Positions 15,102 through 24,898 of a stretch of DNA of 64,000 bases are shown one piece after another. Both the position numbers and the translations under genes were made by a program. This DNA comes from Sutcliffiella horikoshii. Lineage in GTDB: Bacteria > Bacillota > Bacilli > Bacillales > Bacillaceae_I. Where the stretch lies: contig NZ_CP020880.1 of NCBI RefSeq assembly GCF_002157855.1, forward strand, positions 2,852,001 to 2,916,000, written 5' to 3'. The notes under the pieces are model-generated. The model had not been told where the DNA came from. It was given only the letters and a program-made list of their open reading frames with translations, and ran no database searches. The stretch's first letter is position 1; each line of letters opens with the position of its first letter.

Positions 15102-16232
15102 TTAGGATAATTCTACTAAATTTACTATCTCCTTAGTTGAAGGAATTATTATTTGCTCTAACTGGTAACCATACAAACAATATACCCCATTTGGAGAGCA
15201 TTTCAATGGCGCGTTCTCTAAATCTTTTGCCAGTACCTTCTTTTCCCCGCTTTTGCTGTCAAATGATATTAACTGAAAGCCATCAGAATACCCATCTGCA
15301 TTCCCAGGTCTGGTTGACTCAAATGTATAAAACATCTTTGTGTTCTCTTCAAAATCATAATATGGAATAAAGTAATTCGAATATAACGTAAGTAATGGCG
15401 CTTCATAGGAATGCATTACTTCTAATTCCGGAAAGCTATAAAATGAATAGGAAGCTGTTCCAACATCATCCACGGACCCGGCGGTGATAAGCTGGTTATC
15501 GTACGTATGGAACATCACGACGCTTTCCATAAGCTCCCGTATTTCTTCCGTCCCTAAATCCTCTGCATATAACGGAGCTTCCAATGCGGGCATCTCATGA
15601 TTCCAATCAATATAACCTATCTCTTCATTTGGCAGCCATTGCACAAACGGATCTGCCACATCTTTTTTTATCATACTTTTATTATGGACATCAAGCAGAA
15701 AGGTTTCATAAGACCAGTCCTCTTTAAATGAGGACACAACCAGCTCTTGTGCGGAAAAAGGATTCCAAGAATAGACAAGATCTATAGAGTTATCAAATTT
15801 CCATTCGGCAAGTTCCTCTCCTTTGTCAGATAGAACTCTTAGTTTCCCTTCAGTTGAAGAAACTGCAGAGCGAACAAGAAACATGTCATATGTCTTATTA
15901 GCTTCGACTGACATGATCAATTCTTCAGATTTATAAAACACTTCTATTTCACCTGATATCAGATGAAAGGAATGGACGACAGAACCGGTTCCTTCGTTAG
16001 TTATATATAAAATGGTTTCATCATTAAACCATTCTGAAACAGTACTGAATTGATCAAATGGTAATGAGAGCTTTTTAAGTGGTTCTTTATGAAAGTTTGA
16101 TGGGTTGAAAGGTTTTTGTTTTTCCTGATTTGAGAGCGCAGGCGCGTTACTAACTTCCTTGGGGTGAGGAGGAGATTGACATCCTATCATAAAACAAATA
16201 ATGATACAGACTACCCAAAAAATCTTTTTCAT
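15102..16232 (-). CDS. yqgU: Putative lipoprotein YqgU, beta-propeller-like
   Basis: 376 residues beginning with a type II signal peptide: MKK, a hydrophobic core, and the lipobox MIGC at residues 15-18, so it should be lipid-anchored outside the membrane. The mature part has recurring beta-strand patterns (ETILYITNEGTGSVVHSFHL, MFLVRSAVSSTEGKLRVLSD, YSWNPFSAQELVVSSF) like a WD40-like propeller. Position between yqgV and yqgT matches B. subtilis yqgU. Function unknown. Confidence 0.8.
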   Translation of the reverse strand: MKKIFWVVCIIICFMIGCQSPPHPKEVSNAPALSNQEKQKPFNPSNFHKEPLKKLSLPFDQFSTVSEWFNDETILYITNEGTGSVVHSFHLISGEIEVFYKSEELIMSVEANKTYDMFLVRSAVSSTEGKLRVLSDKGEELAEWKFDNSIDLVYSWNPFSAQELVVSSFKEDWSYETFLLDVHNKSMIKKDVADPFVQWLPNEEIGYIDWNHEMPALEAPLYAEDLGTEEIRELMESVVMFHTYDNQLITAGSVDDVGTASYSFYSFPELEVMHSYEAPLLTLYSNYFIPYYDFEENTKMFYTFESTRPGNADGYSDGFQLISFDSKSGEKKVLAKDLENAPLKCSPNGVYCLYGYQLEQIIIPSTKEIVNLVELS

Positions 16233-16340
16233 TGCACCCCTCCTTTTTTCCTATCTTAATAACGATTATGAGGCAGGAAAGGTTTCAATACAAGCTAAAA
16301 AATATTATATTCTTACAGGAATAATTTCCACTATTAAAAA

Positions 16341-16366
16341 AACGGCAAGTCAGGAGCTTTGCCGTT
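16341..16366 (-). terminator. Terminator overlapping the end of yqgT
   Basis: AACGGCAA pairs with TTGCCGTT; the minus-strand transcript ends in seven T. The stem includes the yqgT stop codon. Confidence 0.8.
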
Positions 16367-17564
16367 AAATGTATAGGGAAGCCAGAAAAATACCGAGGGT
16401 TTTTTGGTAGATCGTGTCGTATTGGGATAAGGGAAGCGGGTTAATTCCCCTGCCAAGTTCCAACGTGAATCCAGGCTTTTTATATTCCTGAATGAACCAA
16501 TCTTTGAATCCGGCGTGACTGTCAACATAACGAACGCTTTTATAGGTACTGACCCTTTCAAATTCCTCTGCGATCGCTTCACTCTCCACAGGTTCCAATC
16601 CTTCATAACCCCAGTAGAACTCTTCTCCTTGGGTATGAACCGCAATCACTTTATCAAAATGTTCTTTATCGACAAGGCTAGCCATCGCCAATGCCTCAGG
16701 CTCAGTCAACGGCAAGTCCCCAGGATAATCCCGTGGAGAAGGAACTTTCTCTTCTTTTCTTGTCTTCTCTATTTTCCAATTGGCAGGAAAATGCTTATTT
16801 AAATCAATACCCCTGATGTTTGCTTTCCACCCTAAATAATCAAGACGATCCTGATTGATGTTTTCCACCAGTTCCTTAAAAAGACTTTCAGATGGGGGGC
16901 CATTCAGGACAAGATCCACTCCATCAGGATTCACCATCGGAACGATGGATAGCTCTGCTTGTTCATACAAAGGTATACAAGGAATCCCTCTTAATGGTGT
17001 ATAGTTCGTTAAACATCTAAGGTAGTCGTTGATTAGGTTCATAATGACCGCGCTGGTGATCCATTCGTTTGCATGGAAACTGCCATTCCAATGAATTTTC
17101 TTCTTTCCTTTACCTAAACGAATGTGGTGCAGTGGCTTTCCCATCACAGATTGTCCTATTGAAGTGCATTGAATGAACGGGTAAACTCCTATTAGTCTCT
17201 CTATGTCCTTAATTAATGTTTGGTAATTGTAAGGCTTTCTTGGATTAACTATATTTTGCGTAATCCTAAGTGGAACTGTTAGAACGTCACCTGGTTTTAG
17301 ACGTCCAGGATCTTTTCCTTGGTTCAATAACATCATACAATCAGTGGAGATATTTATCTTCTGAGCGATTGTATGAATGGTCTCTAATGCTTGAACCTCA
17401 TAATCATTATGTGTAAAGCCTGGGAGAACTATTTCTTCGCCTGCATTGAGGAGTTCTGAGCTCGAGGCAACCTCAGGGTTGGAATCACAAATTAAGTTCA
17501 AAGGCAGCCCAAATAACTGACTATAGTACCATAAAGAATCTCCTCTTCTTGCATAGACCTTCAT
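16365..17564 (-). CDS. yqgT: Gamma-D-glutamyl-L-diamino acid endopeptidase YqgT (M14, with LysM)
   Basis: 399-residue zinc carboxypeptidase-type enzyme predicted to cleave the gamma-D-Glu to diaminopimelate bond of peptidoglycan stem peptides. Two LysM-like modules occupy residues 1-50 and 54-100 (VYARRGDSLWYYSQLFGLPL and HTIAQKINISTD). The M14 domain has the zinc pair H164 and E167 in GSFHANEWIT, the later His in VHTQGEEFYWG, and the catalytic E369 in GFTLELGRG. There is no signal peptide, as in the sporulation enzyme ENP1. A single gene between yqgU and yqgS. Confidence 0.92.
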   Translation of the reverse strand: MKVYARRGDSLWYYSQLFGLPLNLICDSNPEVASSSELLNAGEEIVLPGFTHNDYEVQALETIHTIAQKINISTDCMMLLNQGKDPGRLKPGDVLTVPLRITQNIVNPRKPYNYQTLIKDIERLIGVYPFIQCTSIGQSVMGKPLHHIRLGKGKKKIHWNGSFHANEWITSAVIMNLINDYLRCLTNYTPLRGIPCIPLYEQAELSIVPMVNPDGVDLVLNGPPSESLFKELVENINQDRLDYLGWKANIRGIDLNKHFPANWKIEKTRKEEKVPSPRDYPGDLPLTEPEALAMASLVDKEHFDKVIAVHTQGEEFYWGYEGLEPVESEAIAEEFERVSTYKSVRYVDSHAGFKDWFIQEYKKPGFTLELGRGINPLPLSQYDTIYQKTLGIFLASLYI

Positions 17565-17646
17565 TCTAAATCACCGCCCACCATAAGCATTTATACTAAC
17601 CATATGGTGAAGAGGGTAAATTTAGAACGTTGTCTCAAAATGAAAA

Positions 17647-17680
17647 AAACACCGAAAGCAGTTACCTGCCTTCGGTGTTT
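17647..17680 (-). terminator. Terminator after yqgS
   Basis: AAACACCGAA/TTCGGTGTTT stem with an extended GCAG/CTGC part; the minus-strand transcript ends in T. It lies just past the yqgS stop. Confidence 0.85.
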
Positions 17681-17684
17681 GTAT

Positions 17685-19580
17685 TTATTCTTCTATTTTG
17701 CTTTCATCAACTTGAATGGAGGTCCCATCATAGAAACGAAGCAGATCTCCATACACAATTTCATCAGAGTATTGAAGTTCTTTTTTCGCTTTTTCCATAT
17801 AAGGCTCACAAGCTGATTGGTCTGTCTCTTGTTCTGTTTCCTTATCGTAGCATGCATTTTTCGTATAAACTACTTTGTCAGTGACGAAGCTTCCGTCACG
17901 GAATACAACAAAATCATTTCTGTCTTCGGAGAAAAGGTCTGCTCCGAATTGAATATCATTTTTCGTTTCCATTCCAAGTAAGTGTTTGATAGTAGGCTTA
18001 AGGTCAATCTGTCCACCAACTGTATCAAATTCTTTCGGGTTTTTATCCGTCACACCTGGGATGTGAACAAACATTGGAACACGTTGCAATTGAGCATTTT
18101 CAAAAGGCGTAATCTCTTTGCCTAAATATTGGCTCATTGCTTCGTTATGATTTTCGGAGATACCATAGTGATCTCCATAAAGGATGATGATGGAATCTTC
18201 ATAAAGCCCTGATTTCTTTAACTCATCAAACAAGACCTTAATTGACTCATCGCTATATCTAACCGTAGGGAAATAACGGTTCAACGTACGACTGTTTGAA
18301 TCAAATTCATCAACAAATTTGTCCTCTTCATCCAATACGAATGGGAAGTGATTAGTTAACGTAATAAATTTAGCATAGAAAGGTTGTTCTAAATCCTGCA
18401 TATATGGGATGGATTGTTGGAAAAACTCAATATCCTTTAAGCCCCAACCTACAGAATTTTCTTCGTTAACATCATAACTTTCAATATCAAAGAATTGGTC
18501 ATATCCAAGTGATTTATACATCACATCGCGATTCCAGAAACTTTTGTTGTTTGCATGGAACGTTACAGGAGTATAACCTTCTTCTTTAACTGCATTAGGT
18601 GTAGCTGTATGGAAATCATTTGTTCCATGAGTAAAGAACACAGCACCGCGTCCTACAGGATACAAGGAATTATCTAATAAGAACTCAGAGTCTGATGTTT
18701 TCCCTTGACCTGTTTGGTGATAAAAGTTATTAAAGTAATAACTTTGATCTTTTAATTCATTTAAGAACGGAGTAATCGGTTCGCCGTTAATTTCTTTATC
18801 GATAACAAAGCTCTGCATGGATTCTAATTTTACTACAATGACGTTCTTACCTTTTGCAGCACCATATAAATCGTCATTAGGTGCTTTATAGCTAGCATTG
18901 ATGTAGTTCTGAATCTCTGCAAGTTCACTACCATCAGCCATTGCACGTTGAGCACGTGTTTTGGATTGGATTACTGCATCATAAACATGGTAGTTGTATG
19001 TTCCTAAGTTTTTCACTAGAATTTCACGGTCAAATGTACGAGTCAATAATTGAGGTCTTTCTGTTTCTGCCAAACCTAAGTTGAAAAGAAAAATACCCAC
19101 AATGGACAAGAAGTACATTTTGCGAACTTTTGGTCTCCATGTGCTCATGCTTACAAATGATGGCGTCCATTTTGCAATTGCAATAAGAATTACTACATCA
19201 ATGAACATTAATAAGTCAACTGGTGTCATTAGTTCCGTAATACTACCACCAAGATCACTCATATTACCTGATTGAAAAAGTAGCGGAATGGTGATGAAAT
19301 CATTGAAGAAACGGTAGTAGACGGCATTTGCATAAAGGACAAACGATACGATAAAACTTGTAATGATCAGGTATCGTTTCATTCCCTTCTCTTTAAAGAA
19401 GAGGGCAAAACCGGCAATAAGCAATATAAAGCTTAACGGATTAATAAATAGAATAAATTCTTGTTTAAGGGATTCAATTGTAATGTTAAAACTTGTTTTA
19501 TAAACGATATATGTTTTTACCCAGAGCAGAACGACTGCAATCAGGATAAAAGGCACTTTTGATTTAAAGGCTTGCTTCAT
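17685..19580 (-). CDS. yqgS: Lipoteichoic acid synthase family protein YqgS
   Basis: 631 residues: five N-terminal membrane segments within residues 10-170, then an extracellular sulfatase-fold domain. Catalytic residues of LtaS are present: E253 in [10 protein letters not shown] (metal), T295 in [10 protein letters not shown] (nucleophile), plus SVGWGLKD and [15 protein letters not shown] with the remaining metal ligands. The family moves glycerophosphate from phosphatidylglycerol to grow the teichoic acid chain. Position beside yqgT and glcK identifies the YqgS paralogue, which in B. subtilis is linked to sporulation; the main LtaS would be elsewhere. The signal peptidase-like region around residues 205-220 is also typical. 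Confidence 0.92.
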   Translation of the reverse strand: MKQAFKSKVPFILIAVVLLWVKTYIVYKTSFNITIESLKQEFILFINPLSFILLIAGFALFFKEKGMKRYLIITSFIVSFVLYANAVYYRFFNDFITIPLLFQSGNMSDLGGSITELMTPVDLLMFIDVVILIAIAKWTPSFVSMSTWRPKVRKMYFLSIVGIFLFNLGLAETERPQLLTRTFDREILVKNLGTYNYHVYDAVIQSKTRAQRAMADGSELAEIQNYINASYKAPNDDLYGAAKGKNVIVVKLESMQSFVIDKEINGEPITPFLNELKDQSYYFNNFYHQTGQGKTSDSEFLLDNSLYPVGRGAVFFTHGTNDFHTATPNAVKEEGYTPVTFHANNKSFWNRDVMYKSLGYDQFFDIESYDVNEENSVGWGLKDIEFFQQSIPYMQDLEQPFYAKFITLTNHFPFVLDEEDKFVDEFDSNSRTLNRYFPTVRYSDESIKVLFDELKKSGLYEDSIIILYGDHYGISENHNEAMSQYLGKEITPFENAQLQRVPMFVHIPGVTDKNPKEFDTVGGQIDLKPTIKHLLGMETKNDIQFGADLFSEDRNDFVVFRDGSFVTDKVVYTKNACYDKETEQETDQSACEPYMEKAKKELQYSDEIVYGDLLRFYDGTSIQVDESKIEE

Positions 19581-19962
19581 CTTTTTTTACCTCCTTATAG
19601 CAAAGACAGGGAAGCTCTTTATTTTAGTATTGTTAAAAAAACTTTTTAGATGTATCCATGACCAACTTTTCATTACTCTAAAAATTTGGCTACGACATAT
19701 CTTAAAACTTTTTTTACAAAAAATCAATGGATAATTAATACTGTATTTATATTAAAGAGCTAGAATAATAGTCTTGGCGTTGTTTCCCGTTATATATAAT
19801 AGACGCAGTACAAGCCAAAAAGTTTCAAAAAATATAGATGTTTATTTATTCGAAATAGTCAAACAAAAAAGAGACTTCTGCTAAGAAGCCTCCGTTACGC
19901 GCTATTCTTGCTTCTTTCTATCTTTTTACCCAAGAGAAAGAAAGAATAAACTATACACTTTT
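19581..19962. other. 382-bp intergenic region between yqgS and glcK
   Basis: Contains the yqgS promoter region (AT rich) and, at 19871-19892, a hairpin GAGACTTCT/AGAAGCCTC with a T run on the minus strand that fits a glcK terminator. No coding frame or known RNA element was recognised in the rest. Confidence 0.6.
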
Positions 19963-20922
19963 TTACAATTTTGTTTTTGCTAAATACGCAGCTCCGATTA
20001 CCCCTGCATCATTTCCTAACGTTGCCTCAGCTATTTTCACACCGACTTTCGTTCTTGGGAACAAGTATTTTACAAAATGATGACGAACAGGATTTAATAA
20101 TTTGTCACCTGCTTTTGAGACTCCTCCACCAATGACGATTTTCTCAGGGTTCATGGCATTTGCAAGGTTTGCAAGAGCCAGTCCTAAATAAAATGAGACT
20201 TTATTGACTACATATTGGGAAATTTCTTCTTGCGCCTCAGCTTGTTCAAAAATTAATTTTGCAGTCAACCCTTCTTGTTTTGTTAACTCTTCTAACTTGC
20301 TGCCCGGATTTTCTTCCATTGCTTCTTTAGCAAGACGAACGATTCCCGTAGCAGATGCAATCGTTTCCAGACAGCCTGTTTTTCCACAGTTGCATGGTGC
20401 TCCACCTTCTGGAATTACGGTGATGTGGCCTATTTCTCCACCAGCTCCGTTTATACCATGGACAATTTCTCCATTAGTGATGATACCTCCCCCTACACCT
20501 GTTCCGAGGGTAACACAGATAAGATCTTTAGATCCTTCGCCGGCACCTTTCCACATTTCCCCGATTGCAGCAAGATTCGCATCATTGTCCACAACTACAG
20601 GCAATCCCGTTTCTACTTCCAGCAGATCTTTTAGAGGGTAATTCTCCCATCCCAAGTTAACTGCTTCATATATTAAACCTGTTGCCATATTGACCGGACC
20701 CGGTGCTCCCATTCCAAGTGCTTTAAGTTTAGACTTTGATTCGCCTAGTTCTTCTAGTTTGCTGTCTATAGCTTTTGCAATATCAGTTGTGATATATTTC
20801 CCTTTTTCACTTATATTTGTGACGATTTCCCACTTGTGTGCAATTTCACCGTATTGTGTAATGAACGCCATTTTTATTGTTGTGCCTCCAAGGTCGACAC
20901 CAACCAACCATTTGTTTTCCAT
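19963..20922 (-). CDS. glcK: Glucokinase GlcK (ROK family)
   Basis: ATP-dependent glucose kinase, 319 residues from the ATG at 20922 with AAAGGTG seven bases upstream. It has the phosphate-1 motif [13 protein letters not shown], catalytic [13 protein letters not shown] (Asp base), GTGVGGGII, the ROK zinc motif [10 protein letters not shown] and the signature around GGAGGEIGH. It phosphorylates free cytosolic glucose to glucose-6-phosphate. Neighbour yqgQ lies 16 bases upstream, as in B. subtilis, so the two share a transcript. Confidence 0.95.
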   Translation of the reverse strand: MENKWLVGVDLGGTTIKMAFITQYGEIAHKWEIVTNISEKGKYITTDIAKAIDSKLEELGESKSKLKALGMGAPGPVNMATGLIYEAVNLGWENYPLKDLLEVETGLPVVVDNDANLAAIGEMWKGAGEGSKDLICVTLGTGVGGGIITNGEIVHGINGAGGEIGHITVIPEGGAPCNCGKTGCLETIASATGIVRLAKEAMEENPGSKLEELTKQEGLTAKLIFEQAEAQEEISQYVVNKVSFYLGLALANLANAMNPEKIVIGGGVSKAGDKLLNPVRHHFVKYLFPRTKVGVKIAEATLGNDAGVIGAAYLAKTKL

Positions 20923-20938
20923 TTGTTTCACCTTTTCT

Positions 20939-21130
20939 TTATCTTAATTTAGATATTTCATGTCGCAGTAAAATCATTGCGGACTGGAAAACGCTTGCAT
21001 CCAGCACCCCTGACCGATAGAGTTCTCTTATTTCATCTTCCATTAACTCTAGGTCTGCTAATTTGTCGCCTGTGTAGATAAAGGCACCATAGCTTTTTAA
21101 AAGTTGTCTTATGTCAAACATTGTTTTCAT
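20939..21130 (-). CDS. yqgQ: DUF910 protein YqgQ
   Basis: 63-residue, all-helical cytosolic protein: [39 protein letters not shown], and [13 protein letters not shown]. This is the YqgQ family, always next to glcK in Bacillus and suspected to bind single-stranded nucleic acid on structural grounds. AAAGGTGA precedes the ATG. Role not established. Confidence 0.92.
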   Translation of the reverse strand: MKTMFDIRQLLKSYGAFIYTGDKLADLELMEDEIRELYRSGVLDASVFQSAMILLRHEISKLR

Positions 21131-21284
21131 GACTTCACCTTTTCTTCTTTACTAGTTGAAAGGGTTTACGCTCCATTTTTAGTATAAAGGATTCACTTCG
21201 GACGTCAAGCAAGAAAACATAAGAAAAACCGGGATTACGCTCCCGGTCCTTTATTTCAGAAAAAACTTTACTTGGATTGTTAAC

Positions 21285-21650
21285 CACCGCTGTTCCTTTC
21301 CGCAAATGGCTTCGCTTTCCGCGGGACGGTGCTTGAGCCTCCTCACAACGCTTCAGGGGTCTCAACCTACCGTTACTCCCCCGCTGGAGTCTCCGCCATT
21401 TGCTCCAATGCACAGCTGGAAATTACGTAAACGATACGTTAATGCATAATCAGTTAAAACAGTTAGATATCTTTTACAAACCCTTCGCTGAATGATGTCA
21501 CTTTGTTGATTGAAGTGGAAGGCGCGCAGACGCCCGCGGGAGGAAGGGACAGGTGAGACCCCGGAGGCTCAGCCGAGGAGGCTCACGGACCGCGCGCAGG
21601 CAAGCGAAGCGCCTGGAACGAAAATCAACAGGATTATATGATTTCTTATT
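21285..21650. repeat. Composite dispersed repeat: two inverted modules (second copy)
   Basis: Left module 21285-21419 (CCACCGCTGTTCCTTTCC to GCTCCAATGCACAGCTGG) and right module 21504-21650 (GTTGATTGAAGTGGAAGGCG to AAATCAACAGG, then TATATGATTTCTTA). The pair reproduces the arrangement at 10332-10680, including GCTGGAAATTAC after the left module and TGAATGATGTCAC before the right. The spacer differs. No gene is credible within; the two modules could fold into one long hairpin. Confidence 0.88.
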
Positions 21651-21708
21651 CTTTACAAAAAGAAAAACGGATGGTGTGGTGGCCATCCGTTTCGTTTATC
21701 TATTCTTT

Positions 21709-23172
21709 TTATCTGTCCGGGTCTTCCGGGTGGAGAATTGTCGGTCTTCTGTTTTTCAAAGGAATTGGAGAACGTATTAACACATCTCTGAACCCTCTGT
21801 AATTGAATGGGATAAACGGCCACAAGTACGGAACATTGTAGGACTTCATCATCATCAGGAAGAGAATGAGTATCACGAGCCCTGCCATAAATCCAATGAC
21901 TCCAAACATGTACGTCAATAGGAGCAGTACAATCCTAAATAACCTATTTGCCAAACTGAGTTCATAACTTGGGGTCGAGAACGTACCAATTGCTGCAATG
22001 GCAAGGTAAAGGATTATCTCTGGTACAAAGAGCCCCACTTTTACCGCCACATCCCCAATGAGAATTGCTGCCACAAGTCCAAGAGCGGTACCTAAAGATG
22101 TTGGCGTATGAATGGCTGCCATTCGGAGCATATCCATCCCTATTTCAATGATGAGGATCTGGGCAATCAACGGGACTTCTCCCGTTTCCGTTGGACCGAT
22201 ATATGCTAATTGTTCAGGCAGTAACTGTGTATTCGTTGCCAGCAGAAACCATAGTGGCAAAATAAATATGGACGCCCACACTGCCATAAATCGGACAAGC
22301 CTTAAGTAGGCTCCAACCACCGGTTTGTTTCTGTACTCCTCAGCATGTTGCAGATGATGCCAAAATGTAGCGGGAGTTATAATGACACTTGGGGAACCAT
22401 CCACTATGACAAGTACATGTCCTTCATATAAATGAGCTGCAGCTGTATCTGGCCTTTCTGTGTACCTGACTGTAGGATAGGGATTCCAGTGACGTCCTCC
22501 AACAAATTCCTCCAGTGTTTTTTCTGCCATTGGCAGGCCATCTGTATCAATATTTTGTAATGATTCTTTAATTTCCTCCACCAGATCAGGATCTGCAAGT
22601 TCGTCCAAGTAACAAAGACTTATATCTGTCTTTGATCTTCTTCCAACCTGCAAATATTCCATTCTGAGTGAACTGTCTCTTACTCTTCTGCGGATTAAAG
22701 CACAGTTGAAAATCAATGTCTCTACGAATCCATCTCTCGAACCGCGAACTACTCTTTCCATGTCAGGCTCTTCGGGGCCTCTGACAGGATAGGTTCTTGA
22801 GTCAATAATAATCGCTTCCTCAAGTCCTTCTACAATCATAACAGTTGGACCTGCAAGGACCTGATCTACAACGGTTTCCAAATCATCTGTTTTATCAATT
22901 TCTACGTATGGTATGTACGTCTTTAAAAGTTTATCCAGAGGTTTTTCATCTAAATCTTCCGGCAAAAGGTCGGACAAAAATTTCATTAAAAATAGCATGA
23001 TATCATCTTTACCGAAACCATCCACCAGGAACATCCCTATTTTTCTACCTGCATAATGGAGATCCAGAAAGATTAAATCAAAACTTTTATCCACTGCCAT
23101 TCTTTCTTTTAAATATCCAACATCCTCATCGAAGTTTCCCGACATTTTTCTCGTTGGTTTATGCCAAGTCAA
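21709..23172 (-). CDS. GerA-family spore germination protein (SpoVAF/GerAA-like)
   Basis: 487-residue spore inner-membrane protein. A soluble N-terminal part (about 1-290) with FDLIFLDLHYAGRKIGMFLV and VDGSPSVIITPATFWHHLQ is followed by about five membrane segments and a proline-rich end (RSPIPLKNRRP). This architecture is the A subunit of GerA-type germinant receptors and SpoVAF; the stand-alone gene without B and C subunits and the N-terminal pattern favour a SpoVAF-like role. A TTG start follows AGGAGG at eight bases. It lies between a repeat element and gluP, an insertion relative to the B. subtilis yqg order. Confidence 0.88.
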   Translation of the reverse strand: MTWHKPTRKMSGNFDEDVGYLKERMAVDKSFDLIFLDLHYAGRKIGMFLVDGFGKDDIMLFLMKFLSDLLPEDLDEKPLDKLLKTYIPYVEIDKTDDLETVVDQVLAGPTVMIVEGLEEAIIIDSRTYPVRGPEEPDMERVVRGSRDGFVETLIFNCALIRRRVRDSSLRMEYLQVGRRSKTDISLCYLDELADPDLVEEIKESLQNIDTDGLPMAEKTLEEFVGGRHWNPYPTVRYTERPDTAAAHLYEGHVLVIVDGSPSVIITPATFWHHLQHAEEYRNKPVVGAYLRLVRFMAVWASIFILPLWFLLATNTQLLPEQLAYIGPTETGEVPLIAQILIIEIGMDMLRMAAIHTPTSLGTALGLVAAILIGDVAVKVGLFVPEIILYLAIAAIGTFSTPSYELSLANRLFRIVLLLLTYMFGVIGFMAGLVILILFLMMMKSYNVPYLWPFIPFNYRGFRDVLIRSPIPLKNRRPTILHPEDPDR

Positions 23173-23270
23173 AATGAGTTCCTCCTAATTCTTGATGTAT
23201 TAGGTATGAAATATTTATCATCTTTTCATTTTCTGCTATAACTAGCAAAAAAATACAAGAACGCACAAAA

Positions 23271-23320
23271 AAAACAGCAGGAATTACCATCCCCTAGGAA
23301 TGGTAATCCTTGCTGTTTTT
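23271..23320 (-). terminator. Terminator after gluP
   Basis: AAAACAGCAGGAATTACCAT pairs with a complementary 20-base arm around a short loop; strong 20-bp stem with T run, just past the gluP stop at 23329. Confidence 0.9.
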
Positions 23321-23328
23321 AAGAAAGT

Positions 23329-24840
23329 TCATTCTAACCCATCGATTTCAGTGCGTAAGTTATTATAGGCTTCTACGGAAGAATCAAGTTCAATGGCTCT
23401 GTCTATAGAACTTGATGCCTTTTCAATTTCATTTAACTCTAGATAGACTAGTGCTAAGTTATAGTGTGCTTCATGGAAACTTGGTTGCAGAGTAGTAAGT
23501 CTTTCTAACCTATTTTTCGCATCCTCTATGTTGCCTTCTTGGATATCAATATAGGAAAGATAGAAAAGTACCTCTGGAAATTCTTCTTCCCTGTCTTCGA
23601 AATCAATCAAGAGATTATATGCTTCTTCATATTGCTCCTGTTGAACTAACGTTTCAGCTTGTTTTATTTGGGCAGTTGGATTCTCTGCATTATAGCCTTC
23701 TTGAAGCAGGAAGAATGTTAAAACAGCCGCTACCCCAAACCCAAGGATTCGTTGGATATATTTTTTATGCCTCGGTAGATGCACAACGGCTGATGCCAAG
23801 AAGCCACCAATCAACCCACCAATATGACCAGCATTATCAATACCTGGAATAGTGAATCCGATAGCTAAATTTATTCCTATTAATACTAAAATATTCGCAC
23901 CCATTGTCCGGAAAAACATTTTCGGATGAATGATTCCAACAAACAGGAGCGCCCCAAAGCAACCGAATATCGCCCCAGATGCACCAGCAGATAACGATGA
24001 TGTAAATACGAAGCTAGCTAATGACCCAGTAAATCCTGCAAACAAATAAATAGCTAGAAAACGGATGTTACCATAAATTCTCTCTACAGCAGAGCCTAAA
24101 TAAAATATGGCCATTGTGTTGAGCAATAAATGAAGAAATCCTATATGGAGGACAATAGGTGTAAAGAAACGCCACCACTCCCCTTCCAGGATGGCTGGGT
24201 TATATTTCGCGCCGTACTTTACTAATGTCTCAGAATTCTGGCTTCCTCCATTTGTCTCCAGCAAATAAAACATCACTAAATGTAAAAAGATAAAAAAGTA
24301 GGTGAAAAGGGGTTTTCCATGTTGAAATAAGGACCTTTCCTTTTTATCTCTTTGGGAAGAAGCATTTAGGACGCTCTGTTTGAGTTGGTATAGACCTAGA
24401 TCGTCCCGTTCATTCTCTTCTTTTATGGAGACCTCATCCCCAGTTGCTTGTGCAATCTTGTTTAATGTATGTTGTGTATTTCCTTCATGCAACACGATAG
24501 AATGAAGCTCTGTTTTTTCATTTTCAAAAGGTTCTTCCACCCTGAATTCCCAGTCATCCACAGGTGGGTATGATGAAACATAAATATTGTATGCATGTAA
24601 ACGACGTTTTCTCAACTGTTGCTTGAAATTAACGACGTGACTGGATGCATTTTCAATATCACGCTGAAGCCATGTGCTCCAATCCAGATCATGTCGATAG
24701 ATTCTGATAATTGGTGCTTTTTTATGGGTAAGGTTTTCTAACCAGAGTTCGTTTTGGTCTGGAGAGATATGTAAAATCCGATATTCTTTACTTACAACGA
24801 AATGCTGAATAAGTTGCCAAAATAAGCGATCTTGCTTCAA
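23329..24840 (-). CDS. gluP: Rhomboid intramembrane serine protease GluP (YqgP) with TPR tail
   Basis: 503 residues in three parts: a soluble N-terminal domain (1-175), a rhomboid domain of about seven membrane segments (178-375) and a tetratricopeptide C-terminal part (390-500; EEAYNLLIDFEDREEE, AHYNLALVYLELNEIEKASS). The catalytic dyad is S288 in GASGAIFG and H339 in AGHIGGLIGG, the same numbering as B. subtilis YqgP. That enzyme cleaves membrane proteins, including a magnesium transporter, and binds divalent metal. TTG start after AGGAGGT. Single gene. Confidence 0.95.
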   Translation of the reverse strand: MKQDRLFWQLIQHFVVSKEYRILHISPDQNELWLENLTHKKAPIIRIYRHDLDWSTWLQRDIENASSHVVNFKQQLRKRRLHAYNIYVSSYPPVDDWEFRVEEPFENEKTELHSIVLHEGNTQHTLNKIAQATGDEVSIKEENERDDLGLYQLKQSVLNASSQRDKKERSLFQHGKPLFTYFFIFLHLVMFYLLETNGGSQNSETLVKYGAKYNPAILEGEWWRFFTPIVLHIGFLHLLLNTMAIFYLGSAVERIYGNIRFLAIYLFAGFTGSLASFVFTSSLSAGASGAIFGCFGALLFVGIIHPKMFFRTMGANILVLIGINLAIGFTIPGIDNAGHIGGLIGGFLASAVVHLPRHKKYIQRILGFGVAAVLTFFLLQEGYNAENPTAQIKQAETLVQQEQYEEAYNLLIDFEDREEEFPEVLFYLSYIDIQEGNIEDAKNRLERLTTLQPSFHEAHYNLALVYLELNEIEKASSSIDRAIELDSSVEAYNNLRTEIDGLE

Positions 24841-24898
24841 ACGCCCACCTCCTCGTTCCTATATTTTATATGGTCCAAGGAGAAAAGTAAAAAAATAA